Source: an uncultured Ruminococcus sp. (GTDB lineage: Bacteria > Bacillota > Clostridia > Oscillospirales > Ruminococcaceae). Taken from it: a stretch of DNA of 11,359 nt. A program made the translations under genes and the position numbers. Under the pieces are notes generated by a model that was not told the DNA's origin, ran no database searches, and saw only the letters and a list, made by a program, of their open reading frames with translations. The stretch spans positions 1-11,359 of the forward strand of contig CAMWUB010000027.1 in NCBI GenBank assembly GCA_947177345.1, in the 5' to 3' direction. Numbering within the stretch: position 1 is the first letter of the stretch; every line of letters begins with the position of its first letter. Positions 4,584 to 11,304 of the stretch are shown piece by piece.

Positions 4584-6372
4584 AATTTTAAATTTTGTAC
4601 AAGGCAGTCTGAGCTCGTCCGGCGAATACGACGATGAAACGAGGTTACGGACGGATTTTGTCGAAATACCGGCAGGAACGCAGAAAATTCAGGGCGTTCC
4701 GAAGTTTGTTAAAAAAACTTATGATAAGTCCACGAAGCAATATTTATACTCCGAGTATAATGGAACACCAGCCTGTACCGCCTATCTTTACGACGCCCAA
4801 CGTCAAATTATTGCCTATTTTTCGGCAATAAACGGCGTTGACATCTCAGCTTACACGTGGGCGGTGTACGTCCGGTTCGTCGTCTGCATCGGTAGCCCTC
4901 CCCTCTATCTCGACGGCAATCTGGAAACGTCAGGTTATTACTATTTTCTGAACAATTTTGATTTTTTAACAGATGTTTTGTCGTGGGAAATGGACGAAAA
5001 TTTCAGAGTTTTCAACAAAAAATGTCCTATTGTTCCGGAAAAACCTATGTATTATCCATATCCTGACGCACTCTGGCGTATCGATTATATTAGTCCGAAT
5101 ATGCCGTACCACAGGCTTTTTCCGGACATAAAAGCTATTAATATGTGGTCTCTGCCTCGTGAAAACATCATAAGGGTTTACGACTACAGAGAACCTCAAA
5201 ACGGCTTCAAACACAACGGTCTTGCTATCCTCGCTCCCTCTGAATGTATCGAATATCACGAACTTAACGGTCGCTGGGACGTCGAATTAACTCACCCTGT
5301 CGACGACTGGGGACGTTGGAAAAATATTCTTCCGCAAAATGTCCTGAAAGTTGACGGTCAGCTTTTCCGCATCGACGAACACACCAGTGTTTCCGGTTCG
5401 GACGGAATGTACATTAAAGTCCATGCTAAACACATCTCCTATGACCTCGCTGACGAATTTGTACACTACTACTGGGGTGAAAATCTCAACGGTTACGAAT
5501 TTATCAGGGCTATGTTCGGGGCGTGGCTCACTGATGGGGATTTTTATGATAAGTATAACTTTCAGTACAACTCCAACATTGAAGAACGTACCGGTCAGTT
5601 TGAAATTACCGATAAATCGCTGTTAAACTCGCTTATCGGTGGCGATAACTGTCTCATCAATCAGCTCGGCGGTGAACTCTTTCGGAATAATTTCTATTTT
5701 TCTATCAATAAACGCATGGAAGGTGCAAGAGATAACGCCTTTGCCCTTAAATACGGTTTCGATATGTCCGGAATATCGCAGAAAATAGACTATTCTGAAC
5801 TTACAACATGGCTTATGGTTGACAATAATTACGGTGACAGTTTTGCCGTTTCGTACGTCAATGACGTCTACCCTATTCACCATCACAAGCACAGTTTCAG
5901 ACGTTTTTCCTATTCTGATTCCTCAAACAGTATGGAACGTCTGGTACGTGACGGTCAGGAACTCTTCGGGCAGTTATGCCGTCCTAAAATCTCCTATGAA
6001 GTAAATATTGTCAGTCTTAAAAACAGCTCTAAATACAGCGGTTTTCTTGACCTACAGAATTACCGCTTAGGTGACCGTGGTACGATTGAATGCGAACAGC
6101 TTGGTATAAAAACCACTCAGGAAATTATTGCCGTCGAAACAGACCGTCTAACCGGCGATATACGTAAAATTAAACTCGGTAATGAAAATTATTCGCTGAT
6201 TCGTCCGGCTTATAAAAGTAACGTTTCAAGCAGTATTTCGCCCTCCGAAGATGCTCTGCAAAAGCAAATTACCGATTTATTACTTGATACATATATAAAT
6301 ACACCAATCACTACCAAAGACGGCAAGTATCTGACTACTAAAGACAATAAATACATTACATATAAGGAGTGA
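4570..6372 (+). CDS. Tail-associated protein Tal, prophage endopeptidase-tail family
   Basis: A 600-residue baseplate protein. Residues about 199-540 are the Tal core (IIRVYDYREPQNGFKHNGLA, then ELNGRWDVELTHPVDDWGRW and LKVDGQLFRIDEH), which is characteristic of the prophage endopeptidase-tail / phage minor structural protein family. This family caps the tail tip and opens the way for DNA. Residues 1-120 form an extra domain with an FVQGSLSSSGEYDDETRLRT motif, of the kind found in tail-fibre proteins; residues 160-196 are a linker (PDALWRIDYISPNMPYHRLF). The C-terminus has a short repeat, TTKDGKYLTTKDNKYIT. TTG at 4570 or TTG at 4576 is the start; neither has a good ribosome binding site, and both overlap the previous gene, so coupling is likely. 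The first ~350 bp share the higher G+C of the upstream gene. Confidence 0.82.
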   Translation: MELIKILNFVQGSLSSSGEYDDETRLRTDFVEIPAGTQKIQGVPKFVKKTYDKSTKQYLYSEYNGTPACTAYLYDAQRQIIAYFSAINGVDISAYTWAVYVRFVVCIGSPPLYLDGNLETSGYYYFLNNFDFLTDVLSWEMDENFRVFNKKCPIVPEKPMYYPYPDALWRIDYISPNMPYHRLFPDIKAINMWSLPRENIIRVYDYREPQNGFKHNGLAILAPSECIEYHELNGRWDVELTHPVDDWGRWKNILPQNVLKVDGQLFRIDEHTSVSGSDGMYIKVHAKHISYDLADEFVHYYWGENLNGYEFIRAMFGAWLTDGDFYDKYNFQYNSNIEERTGQFEITDKSLLNSLIGGDNCLINQLGGELFRNNFYFSINKRMEGARDNAFALKYGFDMSGISQKIDYSELTTWLMVDNNYGDSFAVSYVNDVYPIHHHKHSFRRFSYSDSSNSMERLVRDGQELFGQLCRPKISYEVNIVSLKNSSKYSGFLDLQNYRLGDRGTIECEQLGIKTTQEIIAVETDRLTGDIRKIKLGNENYSLIRPAYKSNVSSSISPSEDALQKQITDLLLDTYINTPITTKDGKYLTTKDNKYITYKE

Positions 6373-6575
6373 TTCTTATAGCTTCCAAAGAAAAATTAGA
6401 ACTAAATACCGGACTTTCTGACGAACAAGTTTCAGAAGCGTTCAGACGTGCTCTGAATGATATGACCGATGAACAGATAAATCTTAAATTTTCCGAAATA
6501 CTGGCGAAAATTACTGATTTAGAAACGAAAATTTCTGCACTCGAAAAGGAGCAGGGAAAATGGATAGAATTATAA
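6369..6575 (+). CDS. Small coiled-coil phage protein
   Basis: A 65-68-residue protein, mostly helical. LSDEQVSEAFRRALNDMTDEQI is followed by a heptad stretch, FSEILAKITDLETKISALEKEQ. The function is unknown; small coiled-coil proteins between baseplate and holin genes are common in these phages. The start is odd. The frame-consistent GTG at 6369 is the last base of the AAGGAG motif itself, so it cannot use that site. ATA at 6378 is 8 nt after AAGGAG and would give I/MASKEKLELNTG, making it the best-placed initiation codon though non-canonical; ATT at 6372 is another option. It overlaps Tal by 4 bp if GTG is used and overlaps the holin gene by 16 bp. Confidence 0.7.
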   Translation: MILIASKEKLELNTGLSDEQVSEAFRRALNDMTDEQINLKFSEILAKITDLETKISALEKEQGKWIEL

Positions 6576-6955
6576 ATATGATTTCTGCCGTTTTTTTTGC
6601 AGTTTGTGGCTTCCTGTGGGGAAAAATGGACGGTCTGTTCTATGCCCTGATAGCATTCATGATTCTCGACTATTTAACAGGGCTTATTTCTGCTTATATC
6701 GCTAAAAAACTGTCCTCTAAAGTCGGATTCACAGGTATTGCCCGTAAGGTCTTTATACTGATTCTAGTAGCGGTCGGTCATATTCTTGATACTCAGATAC
6801 TCGGTGGTGGGGTGGTCTGCCGGTCTGCCGTCATCGGTTTCTATCTCGCTAATGAGGGTATTTCCATTCTCGAAAATACCGGAAAAATAGGGCTTCCGTT
6901 ACCTGCAAAGCTACTTAACGTTCTTGAACAACTCAGAAAGGAAGATGAAAAATGA
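6560..6955 (+). CDS. Phage holin, TcdE/holin-4 family
   Basis: A 131-residue membrane protein that would permeabilise the cytoplasmic membrane at lysis to release the endolysin. Hydrophobic segments are visible at about residues 7-22, 26-48, 62-78 and 82-98. The conserved ILDYLTGLI turn in segment 2 and the NEGISILENTGKIGLPLP motif near the C-terminus are diagnostic of the family, which includes TcdE-type holins of clostridia. It ends in a charged tail (LRKEDEK). AAGGAG lies 8 nt before the ATG. It overlaps both neighbouring genes and forms the lysis module with the M23 endolysin, although two other genes lie between them. Confidence 0.92.
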   Translation: MDRIINMISAVFFAVCGFLWGKMDGLFYALIAFMILDYLTGLISAYIAKKLSSKVGFTGIARKVFILILVAVGHILDTQILGGGVVCRSAVIGFYLANEGISILENTGKIGLPLPAKLLNVLEQLRKEDEK

Positions 6956-7200
6956 CAAGACTAAGCAATTATCATGTTATTGCATACGTCAATGAAACTT
7001 CGCATATTATAGCCGATTTATTCGTTGATGATGTTTCAGAACTACCGGAAAAAAATGGCATTGATGGTTATGAACTTGTTCAGGGTTCTAAAGCTTACGT
7101 TATACACTCTGGTGAACTCTATGTCATGGATAGTCTCGGAAAATGGTACGATACCAACGGAAATCAATTAGAAAAGGTGGATTCAAATGAACTTACATGA
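6952..7200 (+). CDS. Small phage tail-module protein
   Basis: An 82-residue protein of unknown function. The C-terminal half (LVQGSKAYVIHSGELYVMDSLGKWYDTNG) matches the pattern GS-x-x-xVI-x-SGE-x-Y-x-x-(D/N)S-x-GKW. That pattern is common in small proteins encoded next to tail-fibre and holin genes in phages of Bacillota. The start ATG overlaps the holin stop codon (ATGA) and has AAAGGAAG upstream. It overlaps the tail-fibre gene by 14 bp, so all three genes are probably coupled. No catalytic motif or signal peptide is visible. Confidence 0.75.
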   Translation: MTRLSNYHVIAYVNETSHIIADLFVDDVSELPEKNGIDGYELVQGSKAYVIHSGELYVMDSLGKWYDTNGNQLEKVDSNELT

Positions 7201-8275
7201 TATTCTTTTTGCCTCGAAAATGTCCGGAAAAAGTGCCGAAAATGCTGATTTATCGGACTATTACACGAAGTCGCAGATAGATAGCCTGATTGATGATAAA
7301 GTCAACAAGATAACTGGTAAAGGCTTATCGACGAACGATTTCACAGATGAATACAAGGCGAAAATTGACGGTACAGACAAGCATATCACCGATAAAATAG
7401 CCGAAATAGTCGCAAACGCTCCGGCAGATTTTGACACTCTTAAAGAGATTTCCGACTGGATAGAATCACATGAAGATTCGGCTGCGGCAATGAATACTGC
7501 TATCAATAACAAGGTTGACAAGATAACAGGTAAAGGACTATCGACAAACGACTTCACAACGACGTTGAAAAACAAGCTTGACGGTCTTTCCAATTATGAC
7601 GATACTAAGATAAAGTCCGATATATCGGCAAATACGACGGCTATCGGTAACAAAGTTGACAAGGTATCAGGTAAAGGACTGTCGACGAACGATTTCACTA
7701 CTACGTTAAAAAATAAACTTAATAGCCTGTCAAATTACGACGACGCTTCAATAAAAGCTGATATTGCGGAAACTTCCTCAAAAACGGCTATAAATCGCAG
7801 TACAATCGGCTATCAGAGGAAAAACCTACTGCAGAATACGGCTGTTTCGCAGACCGTAAAGGGCGTAAAATTTACGTTAAATGCAGACAAAAGCTTTACG
7901 GTAAGCGGTGTAAGTACCGGACTTATCGACTTCAAGATAAATAAATTTTTTTTCCCAGACGGTCAAAAGTTTATTTTATCAGGTTGTCCGAAAGGCGGAA
8001 CGTCAAGTTCTTATGTTTTAAGAGTTTTCGGAATGACGAATACTACAGACGGAACAAGTATATCTGACTACGGTAACGGCGTGGAATTTTCAGGTGACGG
8101 CAACGAACATGAAGTCAGAATTGTAATCGGCAACGGAATCAGCATGAATGCGGATTTTTTCCCGATGTTGAGGTATACGGACGTCACGGACGATACCTAT
8201 GAACCGTACAGACCGTCAGTAGAGGAACGTCTGACGGCTTTGGAAACGGCTATATTAAGCGAAAAAGGAGTATAA
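7187..8275 (+). CDS. Repeat-containing tail fibre protein
   Basis: A 362-residue fibre. The N-terminus has a DLSDYYTKSQIDSLI motif (the YYTK-x-x-ID signature of phage fibres and collar proteins). Three repeats open with KV(D/N)K(I/V)(T/S)GKGLSTNDFT at residues 38, 109 and 156; the last two are 47 residues long and nearly identical (TTLKNKL-x-x-LSNYDD). A C-terminal beta-sandwich-like domain, about residues 208-345 (NLLQNTAVSQTVKGVKFTLN, then FTVSGVSTG and YEPYRPS), resembles carbohydrate-binding modules of fibres, and a short helical end (VEERLTALETAIL) may trimerise. AAGGTGG lies 6-7 nt before the ATG. The likely role is host-surface recognition. The placement between holin and endolysin means that fibre and lysis genes are interleaved. 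Confidence 0.82.
   Translation: MNLHDILFASKMSGKSAENADLSDYYTKSQIDSLIDDKVNKITGKGLSTNDFTDEYKAKIDGTDKHITDKIAEIVANAPADFDTLKEISDWIESHEDSAAAMNTAINNKVDKITGKGLSTNDFTTTLKNKLDGLSNYDDTKIKSDISANTTAIGNKVDKVSGKGLSTNDFTTTLKNKLNSLSNYDDASIKADIAETSSKTAINRSTIGYQRKNLLQNTAVSQTVKGVKFTLNADKSFTVSGVSTGLIDFKINKFFFPDGQKFILSGCPKGGTSSSYVLRVFGMTNTTDGTSISDYGNGVEFSGDGNEHEVRIVIGNGISMNADFFPMLRYTDVTDDTYEPYRPSVEERLTALETAILSEKGV
7298..7792 (+). repeat. Tail-fibre repeats (GKGLSTNDFT units)
   Basis: Units begin at 7298, 7511 and 7652. Units two and three are adjacent 141-bp repeats; unit one is separated by an unrelated ~165-bp stretch. The DNA is similar but not identical, and differences are mostly synonymous or conservative. 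Confidence 0.75.
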
Positions 8276-8278
8276 AAT

Positions 8279-8728
8279 ATGAACTCACCATACATGGGAA
8301 AATTTCAGGTCACACAGGAGTTTAAGGGACAGTTGCATGACGGTTTAGACCTCGTCGGTCTCGACAGTAAGGAAATTCACAGCACCGTGAACGGCGTTGT
8401 ACACTATGCAGGCTGGGAAAATTCCGCCAATCACTCGCAAGGTTTCGGACAGTACGTCTGCATCAGAAGCAACGGAGGAAATTTCTACTACTTCGGACAT
8501 CTTTCTGAAATCCGTGTAAAAGCCGGTGATACGGTAAAAATTACGGACGTTATTGGTGTTGAGGGAAACACCGGATATTCTACCGGAAGTCACTGTCACT
8601 ACTGTGCGAGACCGCAGTTTTCCGCCGGAAATGCGTATAATATCAGCGACGTATCGGGGATTCCTAATGCTCTGGGCGTATATGACGACGGTTACGCATC
8701 ACAAACCAACTGTAAATGTCATAAATGA
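8279..8728 (+). CDS. M23 (LytM-like) peptidoglycan endopeptidase, probable endolysin
   Basis: A 149-residue zinc metallopeptidase that would cut peptide cross-bridges of the host wall. The family zinc and catalytic residues are all present: His20 and Asp24 in HDGLD, His74 in FGHLSE, and the HxH pair His105/His107 in TGSHCHY. The characteristic GxVxxAG-like strand (NGVVHYAGW) and NTGYSTGSH are also present. There is no signal peptide, in line with release through the holin, and no wall-binding domain, so it is the bare catalytic domain. Extra cysteines (106, 109, 144, 146) are unusual for the family. AAAGGAG lies 8 nt before the ATG. It is the last gene of the late operon, followed by a strong terminator. 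Whether it is the only lysin cannot be judged from this window. Confidence 0.9.
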   Translation: MNSPYMGKFQVTQEFKGQLHDGLDLVGLDSKEIHSTVNGVVHYAGWENSANHSQGFGQYVCIRSNGGNFYYFGHLSEIRVKAGDTVKITDVIGVEGNTGYSTGSHCHYCARPQFSAGNAYNISDVSGIPNALGVYDDGYASQTNCKCHK

Positions 8729-8798
8729 CGGAAACACTCATATTCCTACTCACTGAAACAGTAATAACAGTCGGATTTTCTGCCTGTGTTATGCCAAT

Positions 8799-8844
8799 GT
8801 GCTCTTGAAAGACTGTTGAAACGGTCTTCGGGAGCACTTTTTTT
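8799..8844 (+). terminator. Strong intrinsic terminator of the late operon
   Basis: GTGCTCTTGAAAGAC (8799-8813) pairs with GTCTTCGGGAGCAC (8824-8837), about 14 bp with one bulged A and two G-U pairs, followed by seven T residues. It separates the late operon from the next promoter at 8877. Nothing else is evident in 8729-8798. Confidence 0.9.
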
Positions 8845-8876
8845 ATTGTAAAAACAAAAAAATTAGGTTTTACCCC

Positions 8877-8905
8877 TTGACAAATCAAATTTTTTATGTT
8901 ATGCT
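8877..8905 (+). promoter_or_regulatory. Sigma-A promoter with extended -10 for the coiled-coil gene
   Basis: TTGACA (8877-8882), a 17-bp spacer, and TATGCT (8900-8905) preceded by TG at 8897-8898, i.e. an extended -10. Transcription would start near 8912, inside the GTTATC repeat cluster, so a protein bound there should block initiation. Confidence 0.82.
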
Positions 8906-8906
8906 A

Positions 8907-8946
8907 TTGATAACAAGATGTTATCAATGTTATCATGATGTTATCA
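8907..8946. promoter_or_regulatory. GTTATC operator/centromere-like cluster at the coiled-coil gene promoter
   Basis: TTGATAACA (8907-8915) and TGTTATCAA (8919-8927) form a perfect 9-bp inverted repeat with a 3-bp spacer. Further ATGTTATCA copies are at 8927-8935 and 8938-8946. Core hexamers start at 8909 (inverted), 8920, 8929 and 8940, with spacings of 11, 9 and 11 bp, the same phasing as the array at 1037-1096. The cluster overlaps the predicted transcription start, implying autoregulation. Confidence 0.75.
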
Positions 8947-9016
8947 AATGAATATTATTATGATACCCCAGTATAACACTGTTATTATATCATTAACACG
9001 TAAAGGAGTAGTAAAA

Positions 9017-9928
9017 ATGGCAGAACAAAAACAATTAGGCATCAGAGCAGATGCTGAAACTACTGCAAAGTTCAAAGCAGTGTCAGAACAGTTCCCTAAC
9101 GCTGGTGAGTGTCTGAAAGCCCTTCTGAACTCTCACGAAATCGAAAATGCAAAAGAGGTATTACCTGGACAGTCAACGAGTATTGACGACTTCAAAAGTC
9201 ATCTCGACAGCATTGCAACCGCTTATATCGGTGTGCTTGATATTGTCGCTAATACGGAAAACAGAATCAGACAGGAGTTTCAGAAACAACTCGAAAGCAA
9301 AGACAATATTATTTCAGACCTACAGGAACGTATCAGGCAAGCGGAAGCTGATGCAAAAGTTTCAAAGGAGCAGGTTGTTAAGGCTACTAATGAAGCTAAT
9401 TCCCGTGTGGAACAGGTTGAACTTGAAATTAATACCTTAAAGAAAGACCTTGATGATTCCCAAAAATATTCTCTTGAACTCTCGGAAACTCTGACTTCCG
9501 TTAAAAGTCAGGTAGCAGACAAACAACAGATTATTGATGCCCTGAATCAAAAGCTGACCGATACAGAAGTAATGCTCGGAAAAGCTGAATCTTCCGAAGA
9601 AAAAGCTTTAAAAGCTGTATCAGAACTGAACACCGTCAAAACTGAACTCTCGGAAACGAAAACACTTCATGAAATCGAGGTCAAGGAACTAAAACAAAAG
9701 TATGAATCAGAAGTCAAAGACCTGAAACAACAACTCTCATCACAACAGAAACAAGCAGAACAGTCTATAGAAGTCGCTAAAAGACTTGCAGAAGCTGATA
9801 AACGTGAATCTTTGGCAAACCAAAAAGAACAATACATTGCTGAACTCGATGAACTCAGACGTAAAATAAACACTCTTACAGAAGCAAATTGCAATCTTAA
9901 ATTGCAAAAAAATCTGAATAATTTTTAA
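9017..9928 (+). CDS. RHH-like / long coiled-coil DNA-binding protein, candidate plasmid partition protein
   Basis: A 303-residue protein. The first ~40 residues (KQLGIRADAETTAKFKAVSE, then PNAGECLKALLNS) have strand-helix-turn-helix spacing compatible with a ribbon-helix-helix DNA-binding domain. Residues about 80-300 are an almost unbroken coiled coil with heptads and many Glu/Lys/Gln. A DNA-binding head with a long coiled coil and a repeat cluster at its own promoter recalls single-protein plasmid partition factors (pSK1 Par) and KfrA-type proteins; I see no ParA ATPase in the window. ATG 9017 is chosen because AAAGGAG lies 8 nt upstream; an in-frame ATG at 8948 lacks a ribosome binding site and begins at the edge of the repeat cluster. 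It is convergent with rep across a terminator. The architecture is clear; the partition role is inferred. Confidence 0.7.
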   Translation: MAEQKQLGIRADAETTAKFKAVSEQFPNAGECLKALLNSHEIENAKEVLPGQSTSIDDFKSHLDSIATAYIGVLDIVANTENRIRQEFQKQLESKDNIISDLQERIRQAEADAKVSKEQVVKATNEANSRVEQVELEINTLKKDLDDSQKYSLELSETLTSVKSQVADKQQIIDALNQKLTDTEVMLGKAESSEEKALKAVSELNTVKTELSETKTLHEIEVKELKQKYESEVKDLKQQLSSQQKQAEQSIEVAKRLAEADKRESLANQKEQYIAELDELRRKINTLTEANCNLKLQKNLNNF

Positions 9929-9938
9929 ACAGAATAAG

Positions 9939-9985
9939 AAAAACCGCTGTAAATCGAACTTATATCGAAATACAACGGTTTTTTT
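9939..9985. terminator. Bidirectional terminator between the coiled-coil gene and rep
   Basis: AAAAACCGCTGT (9939-9950) pairs with ACAACGGTTTTT (9972-9983), with one mismatch, and a T-run continues to 9985. The minus strand has TTTTTC after the stem. It suits the convergent genes ending at 9928 and 10013. Confidence 0.85.
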
Positions 9986-10012
9986 AACTTAATGGAAGTG
10001 ATAAAATTTTCT

Positions 10013-11242
10013 TTAATCAATAACAGTATAATCATTTACAAATATCTTATACATATCAACATCAAAGTCTTTATCGTAATGTACTCGCCGTTTGCCTCCT
10101 TGTTTGCTTTTTTTACTTTCATAAGATTCTGAAGATAATTTTTCAAGTTCTTCAGGGGAAGTATTATTAATCATTCGTAAAAGGTACGGGACGGGCTTTT
10201 GAACGGGTTCTTTCGACTTCAATAACATTTCATTATACAGGTTCTTCAAAAGCGTCCTGAGGCGTTCTGGAGTGCTTTTTGAAGATGCTGGCACTTTATC
10301 TTCAAGAATGTCACAAAGTATATTTATTTCTTCTGGTGAAAGGTCTTTTTCAAACTCTCCTGACAAATAAGGCTGTCGTTTAAATTTTGACTGTGGAAGT
10401 TCGGGCTGTTGTGATGGTACATCAGATACACTTTCGGGCTTCGGTGGCAATTGACTATCGGGTACATTATCAATCTTCTGTGGTTGCTTATAAGATTCCG
10501 GTAGTAGTTGATTGTCTATAAAGTCATGGAGTGCCAGAGGGTCTTTATAGCTTGTGTTCTTTGAGATATGGAATACTATAGTAAGCCATTTACCATGATT
10601 TCCACGTTTTCCGCATTCGTATGTATAGCATATGTCTGTATTTTCTGCTAATGCATTTTGACAGCTAGTAAGAACATATTTTTTAAAACGTTCCATTTGT
10701 GGATATTGGTCAGGGGCAATAAAAAGATATTCACGAAGTTCTGATACCTTTATTTCAAATCTGCCTGACCTTTCATGTTGCTTTAAAAGTTCGTACATAC
10801 GCAACTGATTAACAGATTTAAGCCGTAAAGAGTTCCACAGTTCATAGGTAAAGTAATTCTTTTTCAGATTAAAGAGCAATGGCAATGCTTTATCATGTGC
10901 ATCTATTTCAACGACCCATGAATCAGAATCATCTTTGAAAAGTTCAACTTCTTTGAAAAGCTGAAAAGAAGACAATCCCCCTCTATCATTAGGCATATGA
11001 ACCACTTTACAAAGCAAGCCATTAACGGCAGTTTTAAAATACCTGATATTCATTCGTCCGATACCCATAATCTTCTGAAAATCAGATAAGAGAAAATGTA
11101 CACGACGTGTAGAAACATCACGGGCATTGATTTTCGCAAGATAGATACTGAGGAATCTAAGTTCCTGCAAACTCATTTTAGTACTTCTGATTTCGTTAAG
11201 TTCATTACTTTTTTCAATAATATATGTATTTTTTAAAGCCAT
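10013..11242 (-). CDS. Replication initiator protein, Rep_3 (RepB-like) family
   Basis: A 409-residue plasmid-type initiator that would bind iterons and open the origin. Residues about 1-225 hold the two winged-helix domains of the Rep_3 family: KSNELNEIRSTKMSLQELRF, then the ISIYLAKIN-like helix and FQKIMGIGRMNIRYFKTAVN in the first, and FTYELWNSLRLKSVNQLRMYELLK with FEIKVSELREYL and FKKYVL in the second. A Pro/Gln-rich linker (about 240-290) leads to a C-terminal helical region of unknown role (LSPEEINILCDILEDKVPAS onward). ATG 11242 is chosen because GGAGG lies 8 nt upstream; an in-frame ATG at 11263 falls inside the -10 of the promoter. Iterons lie upstream at 11305 and beyond. A plasmid initiator next to tail genes marks a phage-plasmid. 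Confidence 0.9.
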   Translation of the reverse strand: MALKNTYIIEKSNELNEIRSTKMSLQELRFLSIYLAKINARDVSTRRVHFLLSDFQKIMGIGRMNIRYFKTAVNGLLCKVVHMPNDRGGLSSFQLFKEVELFKDDSDSWVVEIDAHDKALPLLFNLKKNYFTYELWNSLRLKSVNQLRMYELLKQHERSGRFEIKVSELREYLFIAPDQYPQMERFKKYVLTSCQNALAENTDICYTYECGKRGNHGKWLTIVFHISKNTSYKDPLALHDFIDNQLLPESYKQPQKIDNVPDSQLPPKPESVSDVPSQQPELPQSKFKRQPYLSGEFEKDLSPEEINILCDILEDKVPASSKSTPERLRTLLKNLYNEMLLKSKEPVQKPVPYLLRMINNTSPEELEKLSSESYESKKSKQGGKRRVHYDKDFDVDMYKIFVNDYTVID

Positions 11243-11261
11243 AAAAAGCACCTCCATTGGC

Positions 11262-11290
11262 ATTATATCATATGTTTAGCAAAATGTCAA
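11262..11290 (-). promoter_or_regulatory. Perfect consensus sigma-A promoter of rep
   Basis: On the minus strand: TTGACA (11290-11285), a 17-bp spacer, and TATAAT (11267-11262). The predicted start near 11255 leaves a leader of only about 13 nt that begins at the GGAGG. Of 29 bases, 20 are identical in position to the small-RNA promoter at 2612-2640 (first nine and last eleven). Confidence 0.88.
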
Positions 11291-11304
11291 TACTTTTTTT
11301 AAAT

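Noticed and set aside
8664..8888. Minus-strand open frame over the endolysin 3' end
   Set aside because: It spans the late terminator and overlaps the M23 coding region; no ribosome binding site or family signature.
8948..9016. N-terminal extension of the coiled-coil protein from ATG 8948
   Set aside because: No ribosome binding site; the sequence upstream is the GTTATC operator cluster. ATG 9017 has AAAGGAG at ideal spacing.
11243..11263. Longer Rep starting at ATG 11263
   Set aside because: This ATG overlaps the -10 hexamer of the rep promoter, so it would not be transcribed; ATG 11242 has GGAGG at 8 nt.
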